A stretch of 64,000 bases of DNA. It comes from Oligoflexia bacterium (GTDB lineage: Bacteria; Bdellovibrionota; Bacteriovoracia; Bacteriovoracales; Bacteriovoracaceae). The stretch is from the NCBI GenBank assembly GCA_015232355.1, contig JADFZW010000018.1:1-64000 (forward strand). The letters are read 5' to 3'. This document shows positions 1 through 9,268 of the stretch, piece by piece. The notes under the pieces were generated by a model. It made no database searches, was not told the DNA's origin, and saw only the letters and a list, made by a program, of their open reading frames with translations. Both the position numbers and the translations under genes were made by a program. Every line of letters begins with the position of its first letter. Positions within the stretch are counted from its first letter, which is position 1.

Positions 1-107
1 CCATAAAATCCCCCCCACTTCAAAGGAATTTTATGAAAAATTTATCAATAAATATATCTACTACTGGTCAATAAATTACTATTTATTCTCAATTAAATAA
101 CTGACAA
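1..107. other. Left-edge non-coding stretch
   Basis: AT-rich sequence with a run of seven or so C residues at about 11-17. A 14-codon frame on the plus strand (33-74) has a fair ribosome-binding site (AAAGGA), but it is too short to call. It lies downstream of the first minus-strand gene, so it may hold that gene's terminator; no clear hairpin is visible. Confidence 0.4.
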
Positions 108-1697
108 TTAAGATGCGATCGCCCTTTCCCAGGTACTTTCACTAGTAGGGGTGGAATTTCCATTGTTAGTATTTATATTTTTTAATATTCTACTAACTTT
201 ATTATAGTAGTTCCATACTAAGCGATTTTGAGCACTATCTTCAAATTTATTATTTGAATCAGTTCTAATTGTTCCTATATATCTTTTGCTATTATCGGAA
301 GTATTAACATAGACACCATCTTTTCTAGTGATCGGATTTGGAACTGGGCGAGTGGTATCGTCAGTCCAGGCCAGCAAACTCAATGTGAGTGTTCCTGCAT
401 TTGAATAAACAAAAACATCGTACGGTTTCGATGCGTCCAATCCAGAGTTAGATATAGATAGCGAAGTAGCAACAGTATACATTTTCCAGTTTGTTCCATC
501 ATAGAGTGCAATTTTATCTGATTTATAGGGGTGCCAATAGAGAGTAGTTTTTTCAGAAAGATTATCTGTCGAAATTGGATCAGTTGTATGCAAGGATAAT
601 CTACAACAAGAGTCACCAATTGCAATATTCATTAATTGAGAACCATCCACTGCTGGTAGTTTGGCGTTGGCATCAAGCTGAACAATATTGTTTGCAGCAG
701 TTCCCACATTGAGGGTGGATGCAGTTCCTAATCCTGTAAAACTAATAGTAAAAGCTTCCTCTCCAAGTGCCGTATCTAGAATGAGACTAGTTATTTTTGT
801 TTTATCAATAATGGTATTAGCGAGTGCTTGTAATTTTACAAAAATACTTGAGTTTACATTTGCAGCTGCTGTAGAAACCCCTAAAGCATACGTGTTGCTT
901 TCAACCTTAATCTTTCCACTCTTAATTTTATCCAAATTTACCCCAGAAACATCCACTCCACTACTACTGATTGCAATTGAAGAGATACTTACATTGTTAA
1001 CAGTAGACCAACTAAACAAATTTCCTTGGCAAGTTAAAAGTTTTTTAGCGTTCGATAAAGAAACTGTAATCCCAATCTCTACATCTCTCACTATGTCTGC
1101 TGTAGTTCCCCCGATAATATATGGTGGGGATAGATTTGATAGCTCCGTTGATGAAAGAGCTTTTATATCATTGGGGCACACACTACCGGCGGGAACGGAA
1201 AAACCTATTACTTGAAAATTTCGTGCAGTTCCTACTGGCACATTCATCATCAATGATCCTCCGGCGGCAACAGCAGCACTAACCAACATTGGATAAACTT
1301 TTACATTTCCGGTATCATCAATACAAGAGCTCGAATTATTGTTACCACTATAAGAGACCATCACGGCATAACAATTGAACTCATTAATACTAGTTGGGGT
1401 TAAATTTTTCCAACCACCAAATTGTAAGGTTGCAGTTGAATTTGCTTTAGCACTTAATTGAGATTTTGATTTGGTGGCATTGTTTTGAGATTTGGTATTT
1501 GATGATGATGATGATGATATGGAAAATTCATTGTCCTTTATTTTAGATTTAGGAAATGAGAATTTAACTTTTACAGTATTCTCAGGTTGCTTAGAGCATG
1601 AAAGGCAACTACAAATTAGAATTATAGTGAGATTAAGACTGAGAATAGTATGCAATTGGAATAAAGACTGGAAATGAATTTTTATCTTTTTTTTCAC
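108..1697 (-). CDS. Adhesin-like surface lipoprotein with a tail-fibre-type C-terminal domain
   Basis: About 529 residues. I start it at the GTG whose complement is 1695-1697, because AGGAG lies five bases upstream; a longer TTG frame to 1730 has no such site. The N-terminus is basic, then hydrophobic, then Cys-rich (ICSC/LSC), fitting a lipoprotein signal with a slightly unusual lipobox. A Ser/Asn-rich linker with a run of Ser codons follows. The middle is Ser/Thr/Val-rich and looks like beta structure. The last 150 residues or so (from about SCCRLSLHTTDP to LVWNYYNKVSR) match my memory of a domain found at the ends of phage tail and bacterial surface proteins: short beta strands with TLYWHPYKSDKIALYDG and YIGTIRTDSN. 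Role inferred: surface attachment. No phage genes lie nearby. It is probably transcribed on its own; the next gene upstream ends about 145 bases away. Confidence 0.6.
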   Translation of the reverse strand: MKKKIKIHFQSLFQLHTILSLNLTIILICSCLSCSKQPENTVKVKFSFPKSKIKDNEFSISSSSSSNTKSQNNATKSKSQLSAKANSTATLQFGGWKNLTPTSINEFNCYAVMVSYSGNNNSSSCIDDTGNVKVYPMLVSAAVAAGGSLMMNVPVGTARNFQVIGFSVPAGSVCPNDIKALSSTELSNLSPPYIIGGTTADIVRDVEIGITVSLSNAKKLLTCQGNLFSWSTVNNVSISSIAISSSGVDVSGVNLDKIKSGKIKVESNTYALGVSTAAANVNSSIFVKLQALANTIIDKTKITSLILDTALGEEAFTISFTGLGTASTLNVGTAANNIVQLDANAKLPAVDGSQLMNIAIGDSCCRLSLHTTDPISTDNLSEKTTLYWHPYKSDKIALYDGTNWKMYTVATSLSISNSGLDASKPYDVFVYSNAGTLTLSLLAWTDDTTRPVPNPITRKDGVYVNTSDNSKRYIGTIRTDSNNKFEDSAQNRLVWNYYNKVSRILKNINTNNGNSTPTSESTWERAIAS

Positions 1698-1820
1698 ATC
1701 TACTCCTAGTACTACAGTGTTACCATACAAATCGAACTTACTAAAAAGATCCCACTTAATTTAATCAGTGTCAACCTGCTCCTAATGTTTTTCGAAATGG
1801 ACAGATGATGATTTACGTTT

Positions 1821-1850
1821 AATCGACTTATAAATAATCGACTTATAAAC
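1821..1850. repeat. 15-bp tandem duplication over a stop codon
   Basis: The sequence AATCGACTTATAAA occurs at 1821-1834 and again at 1836-1849. The second copy carries the stop codon (TAA, complement 1843-1845) of the minus-strand repeat-protein gene. It belongs to the wider pattern of short duplications at gene ends in this window. Confidence 0.8.
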
Positions 1851-4800
1851 TAATTGTGATAAATGTGAGATTTATTTTTAATTGTTGACTGCAATACTGT
1901 AGAAACGCTGCCAGCATTTGATATTCTGATAAGGATAGTACTGGATCTTTTTCAATTTTTAATTCACTCTTTATTCCATCTTTAAGACTCCTCAACTGAT
2001 TAAATAGTCCTCTAGTAATCTTGGGTGCAGTTGTTGCCAAATCATTAATCATATTTGGTTTATTTAAAATTTTTTCAATCAATGGATAGTAGGTAGTGAT
2101 TTTATTTTTTATAATCAATTCTAGGGTATTTGCAATTATTTCTAGCATTACAAAATTTCTTGGTTGAATCATAGACATTGCTTCCAACCATTGAAGATTT
2201 AAATTAGAGATGGCCGATGTGGGAACAGATAAATTCTTATCAGCATAACCGTTTACACACGTCTCTTTCTCAACATATTTCTCGATATATTTTTTTGTAT
2301 TCAACAACACATCTTTTTGTAGATAATCACTAAACTCACTAAAATTTGCAAACATAACTTCACCTAATTCGGAAACATCTCCAGCAGCTAGATCATTCAT
2401 GAAATTTATTTTATCAATTCTAGAAATGGTGGAAACTTCATTTCTCAGAAATGGATAGAGCTCCTTTTTTTTACTAGTAACAATATTGCTCAGAAGATGT
2501 CCTTGATTATATGACTTCAATTTTGCAAACCTCTGATGAGTAAAGAGGTGAAGATATTTTTTATATTGGGGACTGTCGTCGAGTTTGCTAATGCTTAGTA
2601 AAAATCTTTCTTGGTCGTCTACTTTGAGTTTTTCAAATCTGTCATCGCTAACTACAAAATAGAGTTGTTCTATCTTATCAGTGATAATTTGATCCATAAT
2701 TTGGAACATGCTAAATGAATCAAGTCTTTCAAGTAGATCTTGACCTAGATCCTTATTAAATAAAGAGTAAAATTTTTCATTTTTACTCTTTATTATCTCT
2801 ATCAAAAGATAAGAAAGAGATGAGTCGGTCAATTTAGCAAGTGAATCAGTTGTAAGCAAGTGATAAAAATTTTCATTTTTACTCTGGACGATTGTTCCAT
2901 ATATACCTGATCTATCTTCAACCATATATTTATCAAAATCAATCAGATGATATAATTTTTCGTTTTTCTCCTCTATGATCGCAATCATAACTTTTTCAAG
3001 GTAAATAGAACTCATTTTTTTTAAGCGGTCAGCAGAGAGTAGTTCATATAGCTTTTCATTTTTATGTGTAACAATTGAAGTTAAAATTTTTGTTAACTCT
3101 TCTTCACTAAATTGTTTCAACCTCTCTTCTGAAAAAAGATTATTAAATTGATCAAAATCAGTGGACGCTATCAGTGCTAAAATTTCTGCATCAACTCTTT
3201 CATCAGAGTCTTTAGTGCCTAATAATGAAATTAGTATTTTCAATTCCCTCTGCAAAACAGGGTGTAGCTCTTTGTCTTTAGAAGAAATAATTGAACGTAA
3301 AGTGTATATAGGATTAAACATAGAATCTTTAGATATTTCTTCAAATAACTTTCGGGACAAAAGAGGATATAGTTCGCTATTTTTGCTCTCAATAATCGCA
3401 TACATAAAAGAATGTACATTGATATGATCATGATCATGATCATGATCCGGATTAATTATTGTCTGTTCATTAATCAGTTTAGATAGTTCCTTGTTTTTAG
3501 ATTTAATAATATTTCGAATAAGAGCATTGCTAGCAGTTAAATGAGAGGGAAGCTTTTTTATTAAATCTGTATCCAGTGTGAAATATAACTTTTCAATTTT
3601 GTTGTTTATAATTAGGTCTAAAGTATCTGGCAATGAACGCGCATCAGTGTTTTGAACCCATTCTTTTATCTTTGGAGCAAGAGTGGCCAATTCAGATTCT
3701 ATAATTTTTTCTTTTTTATTTAAAATCAAACTAAATGCTAATCTTACTTGAAAGTCAGTAGGCATACTCCTAAATAGCGTAAGAAGAATTTTATTTATTT
3801 GAGGATCAAGTGGTTTTTGATGTGTAGAATTTTGAGAACGATACACAAAAAATTTAATAAGATTAAATTTTATTTCATTATCTTGTAGATTGTTTAAAAA
3901 AATCAAATCCTTTATCATTAGAGTGGAAAAAGTTTTATCTGCATCTTCTAATAGACTGAGTATCTGTCTTTCATTTAAGGGAAGCATGGATATATAATCA
4001 AAAAAATGCGAAGACTTGTTATCAGTAAAACCATACTGCCAAAATAACTGATAGAGGTACTCTTTTTTTTCTGTTCCATTATTGATTAGGTTATTATCAA
4101 CAGAGATAATAAAATGGTTATCTTGAAAATCCCATTTATAAGAAGAATCATTGATTTTAAAATGTACGATTCCAAAATTACCACTTTTTAAATTTGTTAT
4201 ATCATTAGTATCAAAGGATATTTGATTGCTGTTATCTTTTTTATCTTTTTTATCTTTTTTATCATTAATATGAAATAATTTATCCTCCAACTCTTTCCAC
4301 CCCTTTAATCCCGTAAGCTTACTTAAAACTCTTAACATATTATTGGCGCCAACATCAATCTCACATCTTGCTTTACTCTTCTTATCTTTAGATGCTCTAC
4401 TATAGGTAACTCCCTTTAAATTTGATACCAATTCTGCCCAATCGTTTCTGGCGTTCTGACTTCTCTGTTCATCAATAGTCGAATATTTTTTATAGTAATT
4501 CTTAAGCGATGGACTTAATTTATCTCCAAGATGTTCCAATCTTTCAATCTCAAATTTTTTATTTTTATTGTTAAATAAAAGGAGATTAAAAAAATTGCGT
4601 ACAGAGGTTTCCCCACAATCAGAAAAGGAGTCACATGATGTTTGGGCCTCAGCTGTGCCAAATATTGGTGTCTCCGTCTTTTGTTTAATCAAATCAAGAT
4701 TAAAAAGCATTTTATCGTAATCGTTGGTGTTTAATTTTGTTGGATCTTTTACAATATCTTGTGGGCCAAATTCAGATTCAAACCACTTTATAGTTACAGT

Positions 4801-5631
4801 TGAATCACGATCACGATCAGTCATTAAAAAATTTTCACCCAAACCTTTAAAATATTTTATAAAATCATCAGTACTTTGGGCCTTCTTCCATAGAAAATGA
4901 TTTAAAATCTTAAAGACCATGTTTGGTTGATACTTTTGTAATTTCCCCTCAAATCCCTCCAAAAGTGTTTTTAACAATAGTTCTGCTAGAGATCTGCTTT
5001 CCCTTGCAAGCATCTCCTCTCGAGGTTTTATTTTATTGATATCATTTTCTTTTAACTTAAGAAGTGCTTCTTTTTTCTCCTTAGTTAAATCCGTATTTTT
5101 TTCAATCTCAATCTTGTCTGCTTGTAATCTTAGAACCTCTGCCTCACATTTTTTGATGGAAGAGATATAATCTTCATCTTTGATTATAAGTGGCAACAAC
5201 TCTTTATCTATACACACTTTCATGTTTTTTGAACATCTCAAGAATAATTCTTTATTGTCCAAGATCTCCTGTAATTTTGCCTCTATCTTGCCTACTAATT
5301 TTGCACTAATATGCATACCAGGTTTGCCTCCCAATTGAGTAGGAGCAAGAGTTACTGGATCAATGAAGAAAAATAAATTTTTTATTAATTTCACTGCTGA
5401 TTCTTTTTCATCGCCATAAAGGTAGTAGTTTTTTATTCTGTTTTCAACTGCTATACCCTCACTAGGTGCCAAATGTGAAAACTCTTTCTTTAAAATTCCC
5501 CCCATTCCTTTAATGTTTTTAATTGAAACGGCCAATACCTCACCAGTATTAGTGAAAAATAGTAATGTCAGTGATAGAGTTAGAGTTAGAGTTAGAGTTA
5601 TTAGTAATGAAATTAAAGCGCTCATAATCAT
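1843..5631 (-). CDS. Large exported protein with a novel ~37-residue helical repeat
   Basis: 1262 residues; I do not recognise the family. The start ATG at 5631 has AAGG four bases upstream. The signal peptide contains a (TL)n run encoded by a GTTAGA hexamer repeat (about 5574-5601). Residues about 150-200 are Lys/Glu-rich and probably coiled coil. Residues about 340-550 contain a Cys-rich motif (CDSFSDCGETSVRNFFN), then a K-rich KKD repeat and a beta-rich stretch. Residues about 670-1065 hold roughly ten imperfect copies of a unit of about 37 residues with the core SKNEKLYxLLxxDxxxKL. Leu/Ile spacing suggests paired helices like a solenoid. A DHDHDHDH run (DNA GATCAT repeat, 3424-3446) sits near residue 730. 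The C-terminus has one Cys and ends hydrophobic. Solenoid proteins usually bind other proteins, so a surface or secreted interaction role is possible but unproven. Confidence 0.6.
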   Translation of the reverse strand: MIMSALISLLITLTLTLTLSLTLLFFTNTGEVLAVSIKNIKGMGGILKKEFSHLAPSEGIAVENRIKNYYLYGDEKESAVKLIKNLFFFIDPVTLAPTQLGGKPGMHISAKLVGKIEAKLQEILDNKELFLRCSKNMKVCIDKELLPLIIKDEDYISSIKKCEAEVLRLQADKIEIEKNTDLTKEKKEALLKLKENDINKIKPREEMLARESRSLAELLLKTLLEGFEGKLQKYQPNMVFKILNHFLWKKAQSTDDFIKYFKGLGENFLMTDRDRDSTVTIKWFESEFGPQDIVKDPTKLNTNDYDKMLFNLDLIKQKTETPIFGTAEAQTSCDSFSDCGETSVRNFFNLLLFNNKNKKFEIERLEHLGDKLSPSLKNYYKKYSTIDEQRSQNARNDWAELVSNLKGVTYSRASKDKKSKARCEIDVGANNMLRVLSKLTGLKGWKELEDKLFHINDKKDKKDKKDNSNQISFDTNDITNLKSGNFGIVHFKINDSSYKWDFQDNHFIISVDNNLINNGTEKKEYLYQLFWQYGFTDNKSSHFFDYISMLPLNERQILSLLEDADKTFSTLMIKDLIFLNNLQDNEIKFNLIKFFVYRSQNSTHQKPLDPQINKILLTLFRSMPTDFQVRLAFSLILNKKEKIIESELATLAPKIKEWVQNTDARSLPDTLDLIINNKIEKLYFTLDTDLIKKLPSHLTASNALIRNIIKSKNKELSKLINEQTIINPDHDHDHDHINVHSFMYAIIESKNSELYPLLSRKLFEEISKDSMFNPIYTLRSIISSKDKELHPVLQRELKILISLLGTKDSDERVDAEILALIASTDFDQFNNLFSEERLKQFSEEELTKILTSIVTHKNEKLYELLSADRLKKMSSIYLEKVMIAIIEEKNEKLYHLIDFDKYMVEDRSGIYGTIVQSKNENFYHLLTTDSLAKLTDSSLSYLLIEIIKSKNEKFYSLFNKDLGQDLLERLDSFSMFQIMDQIITDKIEQLYFVVSDDRFEKLKVDDQERFLLSISKLDDSPQYKKYLHLFTHQRFAKLKSYNQGHLLSNIVTSKKKELYPFLRNEVSTISRIDKINFMNDLAAGDVSELGEVMFANFSEFSDYLQKDVLLNTKKYIEKYVEKETCVNGYADKNLSVPTSAISNLNLQWLEAMSMIQPRNFVMLEIIANTLELIIKNKITTYYPLIEKILNKPNMINDLATTAPKITRGLFNQLRSLKDGIKSELKIEKDPVLSLSEYQMLAAFLQYCSQQLKINLTFITISL

Positions 5632-5938
5632 TATACCTTATTGTAGGATCTTATTGCAGGTCATGTTCACCGTCTGCAAAAATTAAATAAATAAATTTCT
5701 ATGATTTTTAAATTATCTTCCAACTGTGATTGGCCATGCTATCTTTATTGAAAATATTTTTATACTTTATAGTTGTTTTAAATAGTTGCTCTCTTGTAAA
5801 AAAAAATTATTTTCTTGTTTATATGGCCTAAAAGGTTGCCATCAAAGGATTGAATTAAAGGATTGAATGATTAAATGAGGGCCGCAAATAGGTAGTGTTG
5901 TAAAATAAGGAGGTAGGAGGTGATAGTTTTTTTTGAAT
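5632..5938. other. 307-bp intergenic region with an isolated Shine-Dalgarno-like tract
   Basis: No substantial gene. It should hold the promoter of the minus-strand 1262-residue gene at the low-coordinate side. On the plus strand AAGGAGG then GGAGGTGAT occurs at about 5908-5925, an unusually strong match to the anti-Shine-Dalgarno complement. It is followed by a GTG-initiated frame of about 24 hydrophobic codons antisense to the end of the lipid-kinase gene. I do not call this a gene. A direct repeat (AAAGGATTGAATTAAAGGATTGAATG) lies near 5844-5870. Confidence 0.5.
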
Positions 5939-7060
5939 TTATTTTTTTGGAACTGCTATTCTTAATTTCTTTTCCAATATCTCCATCTTAAGATCAGTTG
6001 TTCCATAAACTTCTCCATCAAATTCTACAGCTATTAGATCTTCGGATTTTATCTCCACCTTTTTGGCCTTAAATTTTAAAATCCCCTCTACTTTGCTGTA
6101 GGTTCCACGATAGAGCTTACCTAAATTATAACACATCTTAAGTGGATTCATCGCTAAGAATAGAGTCACTTCAAAATAACCACTATCTAAAGTTACATTC
6201 TGAGCGAATTGCATTCCTCCGCCTGCAAATTGTCCTTTAGAAATAGTCATCGTCTTTATATTGAAATCAGCATTTAACGGTTGTTCCGCTCTTTCGCCAG
6301 TTACATCATCAATTAAATCTAATTCTAGATTGATCTTTTTAGAGCGATAAGTGGCAATAGTCTTTACAGTAGGCCAAAGATATTGAACTTGAGATGGTAA
6401 CCAAGTTGGCAAATTTTCACGTTCTTTAACTACTTTTGCAATCATCGCCACACTGGCCATATTTACAAAATATTGATCTGAAAATTCTTTGTTTTGAAAA
6501 CTTATTTTTCCAACATCAACATTTACAATCTGATAATCTGATACTAATTCTCTCCAATCACCAGCACCATAAAACTTTTTAATACTCTTAAAATAATCCT
6601 CACCGGTTCCTGCTAAACCAATAGTTAAAAACGCATCTTTAGAAACCAATTTTCCATTCTCAAAAAAGCCATTAACTACTGAGTTTACAGTTCCATCTCC
6701 ACCTACGCTGACTATTTGTTTATGGCCCTCTTTAAGTAATCGTCTGGTCGTTTTTATTGCCTCTTCTCTATCTTTAGTAAAAATATAATCAAAATTACCT
6801 AATCTAACCAAAAAATAACTTTCAAGACTATGCAACTCTCGATTGCGAGGAGCACGACCGGCCACCGGATTTAGAATAAAAAATGGTCTCTTGATGTCTT
6901 TATTAATATCTTCATTAAAATCTTCATTCATATTTTCATTCTTATTTTCATTTATATCTACAAAATTATTCTCTTGATTTGTTAGATTATTTATATTTGT
7001 TAGATTTGTTAGATTTGTTTTATCTAAATTATCAACATTCAACATCATCGTCATAGTCAT
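5939..7060 (-). CDS. Diacylglycerol-kinase-family lipid kinase (YegS/DgkB type)
   Basis: 373 residues. The kinase core starts near residue 58 with RPFFILNPVAGR, and the family's nucleotide-binding GGDGT is at residues 120-124, with the later GTGEDYFKSI segment in place of the usual GTxNDFA. These families phosphorylate diacylglycerol, sphingosine or related lipids at the inner face of the cytoplasmic membrane. The first 57 residues are an unusual low-complexity head (TNLTNLTN, NENKNENMNEDFNEDIN) that family members lack; it is built from short DNA repeats. It lies three bases after mtgA and is surely co-transcribed with it, which links it to envelope synthesis. Lipid substrate cannot be read from sequence. 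A later start near the core is possible. Confidence 0.85.
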   Translation of the reverse strand: MTMTMMLNVDNLDKTNLTNLTNINNLTNQENNFVDINENKNENMNEDFNEDINKDIKRPFFILNPVAGRAPRNRELHSLESYFLVRLGNFDYIFTKDREEAIKTTRRLLKEGHKQIVSVGGDGTVNSVVNGFFENGKLVSKDAFLTIGLAGTGEDYFKSIKKFYGAGDWRELVSDYQIVNVDVGKISFQNKEFSDQYFVNMASVAMIAKVVKERENLPTWLPSQVQYLWPTVKTIATYRSKKINLELDLIDDVTGERAEQPLNADFNIKTMTISKGQFAGGGMQFAQNVTLDSGYFEVTLFLAMNPLKMCYNLGKLYRGTYSKVEGILKFKAKKVEIKSEDLIAVEFDGEVYGTTDLKMEILEKKLRIAVPKK

Positions 7061-7063
7061 ACT

Positions 7064-7858
7064 CTAATTTACCTCCCAATCAAACCTTCTTCTCATCTCT
7101 ACATCCATCTCCTCTTCGCTTATATAATGCGCTAACATCATCTTGTGTAGAATGCGATTTGTAGTTTTATTTGCATACATGGTTAATCTTTTTCTTCTAA
7201 AAGATTCTGCATATCTTTTAGGATTTGGTAACAGCATCGCTATGAACGCTGCTTCTCTTGGAGTAATTTCGCTTGGATGTTTATTAAAGTAAATTCTCGT
7301 TGCGTTAGAAATACCATACAAATTTGGTCCATATTCAATTATATTTAAATAAATTTCAAAAATTTTATTCTTCTTTAAAAGTTCATCGGCATGAATTGCA
7401 AGAATAAGTTCTTTGATTTTTCTTAGAATATTTTTATCACGATTTAAAAAGAGATTTTTAACCATCTGTTGAGTTATAGTACTGGCCCCTCGCCAACGTC
7501 CTCTCTCTATCCCTCTAGAAACAGCATCTTTAATCTGTTCAACATCAAAACCATCATGCCTATAAAAAAATCCATCCTCACTGATGATTATTGCCTTTAT
7601 TGATTTTAAATTTATCTCTCGGATTGAAACCCATGAACTTGGTTTGTTTTTTGTTAGCGAATAATTTGCAAATCCAGTCTTGTAATCGACTTGAACTTTA
7701 ACATAGTGATTGTTTAATTTTTTTATCTCTATAATGGTTGGTAGCAACTGAATATAAAAAATTATTGTGATCGTTATAAGAGATAAGAAGAGAAATATAA
7801 TAATTTTAACGAATGTAATTCGGCGGATAAATTTAATAAAATAATTGTCAGATTCCAT
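7064..7858 (-). CDS. mtgA: Monofunctional biosynthetic peptidoglycan transglycosylase
   Basis: 264 residues from the ATG at 7858, chosen because AGGA lies six bases upstream and because a longer frame would run into the divergent radical SAM gene. One membrane helix (about residues 16-38) anchors a periplasmic GT51 domain. The family motifs are clear: EDGFFYRHDG with catalytic Glu94, then RGASTITQQMVKNLFL at about 123-138, then the RKIKELILAIHADELLKKNKIFEIYLN signature in shortened form. It polymerises lipid II into glycan strands. There is no transpeptidase domain, so it is MtgA rather than a class A PBP. Operon with the lipid kinase downstream. Confidence 0.92.
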   Translation of the reverse strand: MESDNYFIKFIRRITFVKIIIFLFLSLITITIIFYIQLLPTIIEIKKLNNHYVKVQVDYKTGFANYSLTKNKPSSWVSIREINLKSIKAIIISEDGFFYRHDGFDVEQIKDAVSRGIERGRWRGASTITQQMVKNLFLNRDKNILRKIKELILAIHADELLKKNKIFEIYLNIIEYGPNLYGISNATRIYFNKHPSEITPREAAFIAMLLPNPKRYAESFRRKRLTMYANKTTNRILHKMMLAHYISEEEMDVEMRRRFDWEVN

Positions 7859-7938
7859 CAGCTGTCCTATTCTGAATAAACTTTTTACACCTAACGGTAT
7901 AACGAAACGATATAACAATATGAGTAGAAGGGCCAGAT
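7859..7938. promoter_or_regulatory. Divergent promoter region mtgA / radical SAM operon
   Basis: An 80-bp gap between two divergent starts, so it must carry promoters for both the mtgA-kinase pair and the radical SAM-PTS operon. It is AT-rich. I cannot name -35 or -10 boxes with confidence. Confidence 0.45.
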
Positions 7939-9252
7939 ATGACAAGTAAAAAATTAATTCCACAAAACTATTATCGACTTCCATGGTCTCTAACAGACAA
8001 TGGAATCTCTTGGCTTGAAATAACCGATGCATGTAATCTTGCTTGTGAAGGTTGTTATAGGCCACACATAAATAAACACAAAACACTTCAAGAGATACAC
8101 GAAGATTTAATGGTCTTTAAAGCAAAGAGAAAGAGCGATTGTATAAGCATCGCTGGTGGTGATCCACTCATGCATCCACAAATTGTTGAAGTAGTAAAGA
8201 TGATTGCTTCTATGGGATGGAAACCAATTTTAAATACTAATGGCGTGGCCTTAACAGCAAAACTTCTAAAGCAATTAAAAGCTGCAGGAGTAGCAGGATT
8301 TACTTTTCACATTGATACAACTCAAGTGCGTGCAGACTCACCGGCCTCAACAGAAAAAGAGCATAATCATTTACGTCTAAAATTAGCAAAAATGTTGGCA
8401 GCAGAGGGAGGAATAAGTTGCTCCTTCAATCAAACAGTGAGTATCGATACTTTAAATCAAATTCCAGATGTAGTTGAATGGGCCAAAAAATTTCCAGACA
8501 TCGTTCACACAATAGTATTTATTTTATTTCGAAGTCCAAAACTAACTGGTGAGTTTGATTTTTGGGCCAATGGAAAAAAGATTAATTTAGGTGATACTTA
8601 CGAAAAAACTAGTTGGGGTGGAAAACGACTTTTAACTGCTCAAGATGTGGCCGATAAAATAAGAGAAGTAGAACCACTCTATGAACCTAATGGTTATTTA
8701 AATGGTTCTTGTGATGCTGACAGCTTTAAGTGGTTACTCTCTACTCGAGTTTGCTCTAAGAAAGAGACCTTTGGTTATGCAGGACCTAGATTTATGGAGC
8801 TTGTACAACATATTCATCATCTTCTATACGGACGTTGGATTAGCTATTCATCACCATCATATTTAAGCACAGGTCGCTCTTCTACTCTGCTCTTTTCACT
8901 CTTTGATAGTAAAATGAGAGTTGCCTTAAAACGCATGGTAAGTAGTTTCTTGAAAAATCCTTTAAATATCTTTCGAACATCATACTTACAAACCTTCACC
9001 ATCATTCAGCCAGTGGATATGATGAGCGATGGTCGAATGAATATGTGTGATAGTTGCCCTGATCTGACAGTTCATAAAGGTGAGCTTTACTGGAGTTGTA
9101 GATTAGAGGAGATTAAAGAGTTTGGTTGTTTTGTTAATGCTGTTCCTAAATCAAGCGTGCGCGACCAAGAATACAAAGAAGACCAAGAAAAATTAATAAA
9201 AAATCCTACTATCATCGAAGATAAAGTTGAACAAAATATCTTGATCTTATAA
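7939..9252 (+). CDS. Radical SAM protein with Cys-rich C-terminal region
   Basis: 437 residues. The radical SAM CxxxCxxC cluster motif is at Cys32, Cys36 and Cys39 (CNLACEGC), and GGDP (SIAGGDPLMHP) fits the SAM-binding GGEP-like motif. The C-terminal third has further Cys residues (CDSCPDL, SCRLEEIKEFGC), which could bind an auxiliary Fe-S cluster as in SPASM/twitch proteins. The reaction is unknown. It is the first gene of an operon that continues into a metallo-beta-lactamase-fold protein (16 bp gap) and fructose-type PTS genes. The pairing with a hydrolase hints at a small-molecule or peptide modification job, but nothing in the sequence fixes the substrate. Confidence 0.85.
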   Translation: MTSKKLIPQNYYRLPWSLTDNGISWLEITDACNLACEGCYRPHINKHKTLQEIHEDLMVFKAKRKSDCISIAGGDPLMHPQIVEVVKMIASMGWKPILNTNGVALTAKLLKQLKAAGVAGFTFHIDTTQVRADSPASTEKEHNHLRLKLAKMLAAEGGISCSFNQTVSIDTLNQIPDVVEWAKKFPDIVHTIVFILFRSPKLTGEFDFWANGKKINLGDTYEKTSWGGKRLLTAQDVADKIREVEPLYEPNGYLNGSCDADSFKWLLSTRVCSKKETFGYAGPRFMELVQHIHHLLYGRWISYSSPSYLSTGRSSTLLFSLFDSKMRVALKRMVSSFLKNPLNIFRTSYLQTFTIIQPVDMMSDGRMNMCDSCPDLTVHKGELYWSCRLEEIKEFGCFVNAVPKSSVRDQEYKEDQEKLIKNPTIIEDKVEQNILIL

Positions 9253-9268
9253 AAATAAAAAATTATCT

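Noticed and set aside
33..74. 13-residue plus-strand peptide gene
   Set aside because: Fair ribosome-binding site, but too short and without any conserved feature to support it.
1..1697. Prophage remnant, because of the tail-fibre-like domain
   Set aside because: No terminase, capsid, integrase or other phage gene is nearby; the protein has a lipoprotein signal.
3240..3443. Overlapping small frames inside the 1262-residue gene
   Set aside because: Shadow frames in a long, well-supported gene with continuous repeats.
7939..8086. Longer MtgA starting upstream at 8086
   Set aside because: It would overlap the radical SAM gene by about 150 bp; the ATG at 7858 has a good ribosome-binding site.
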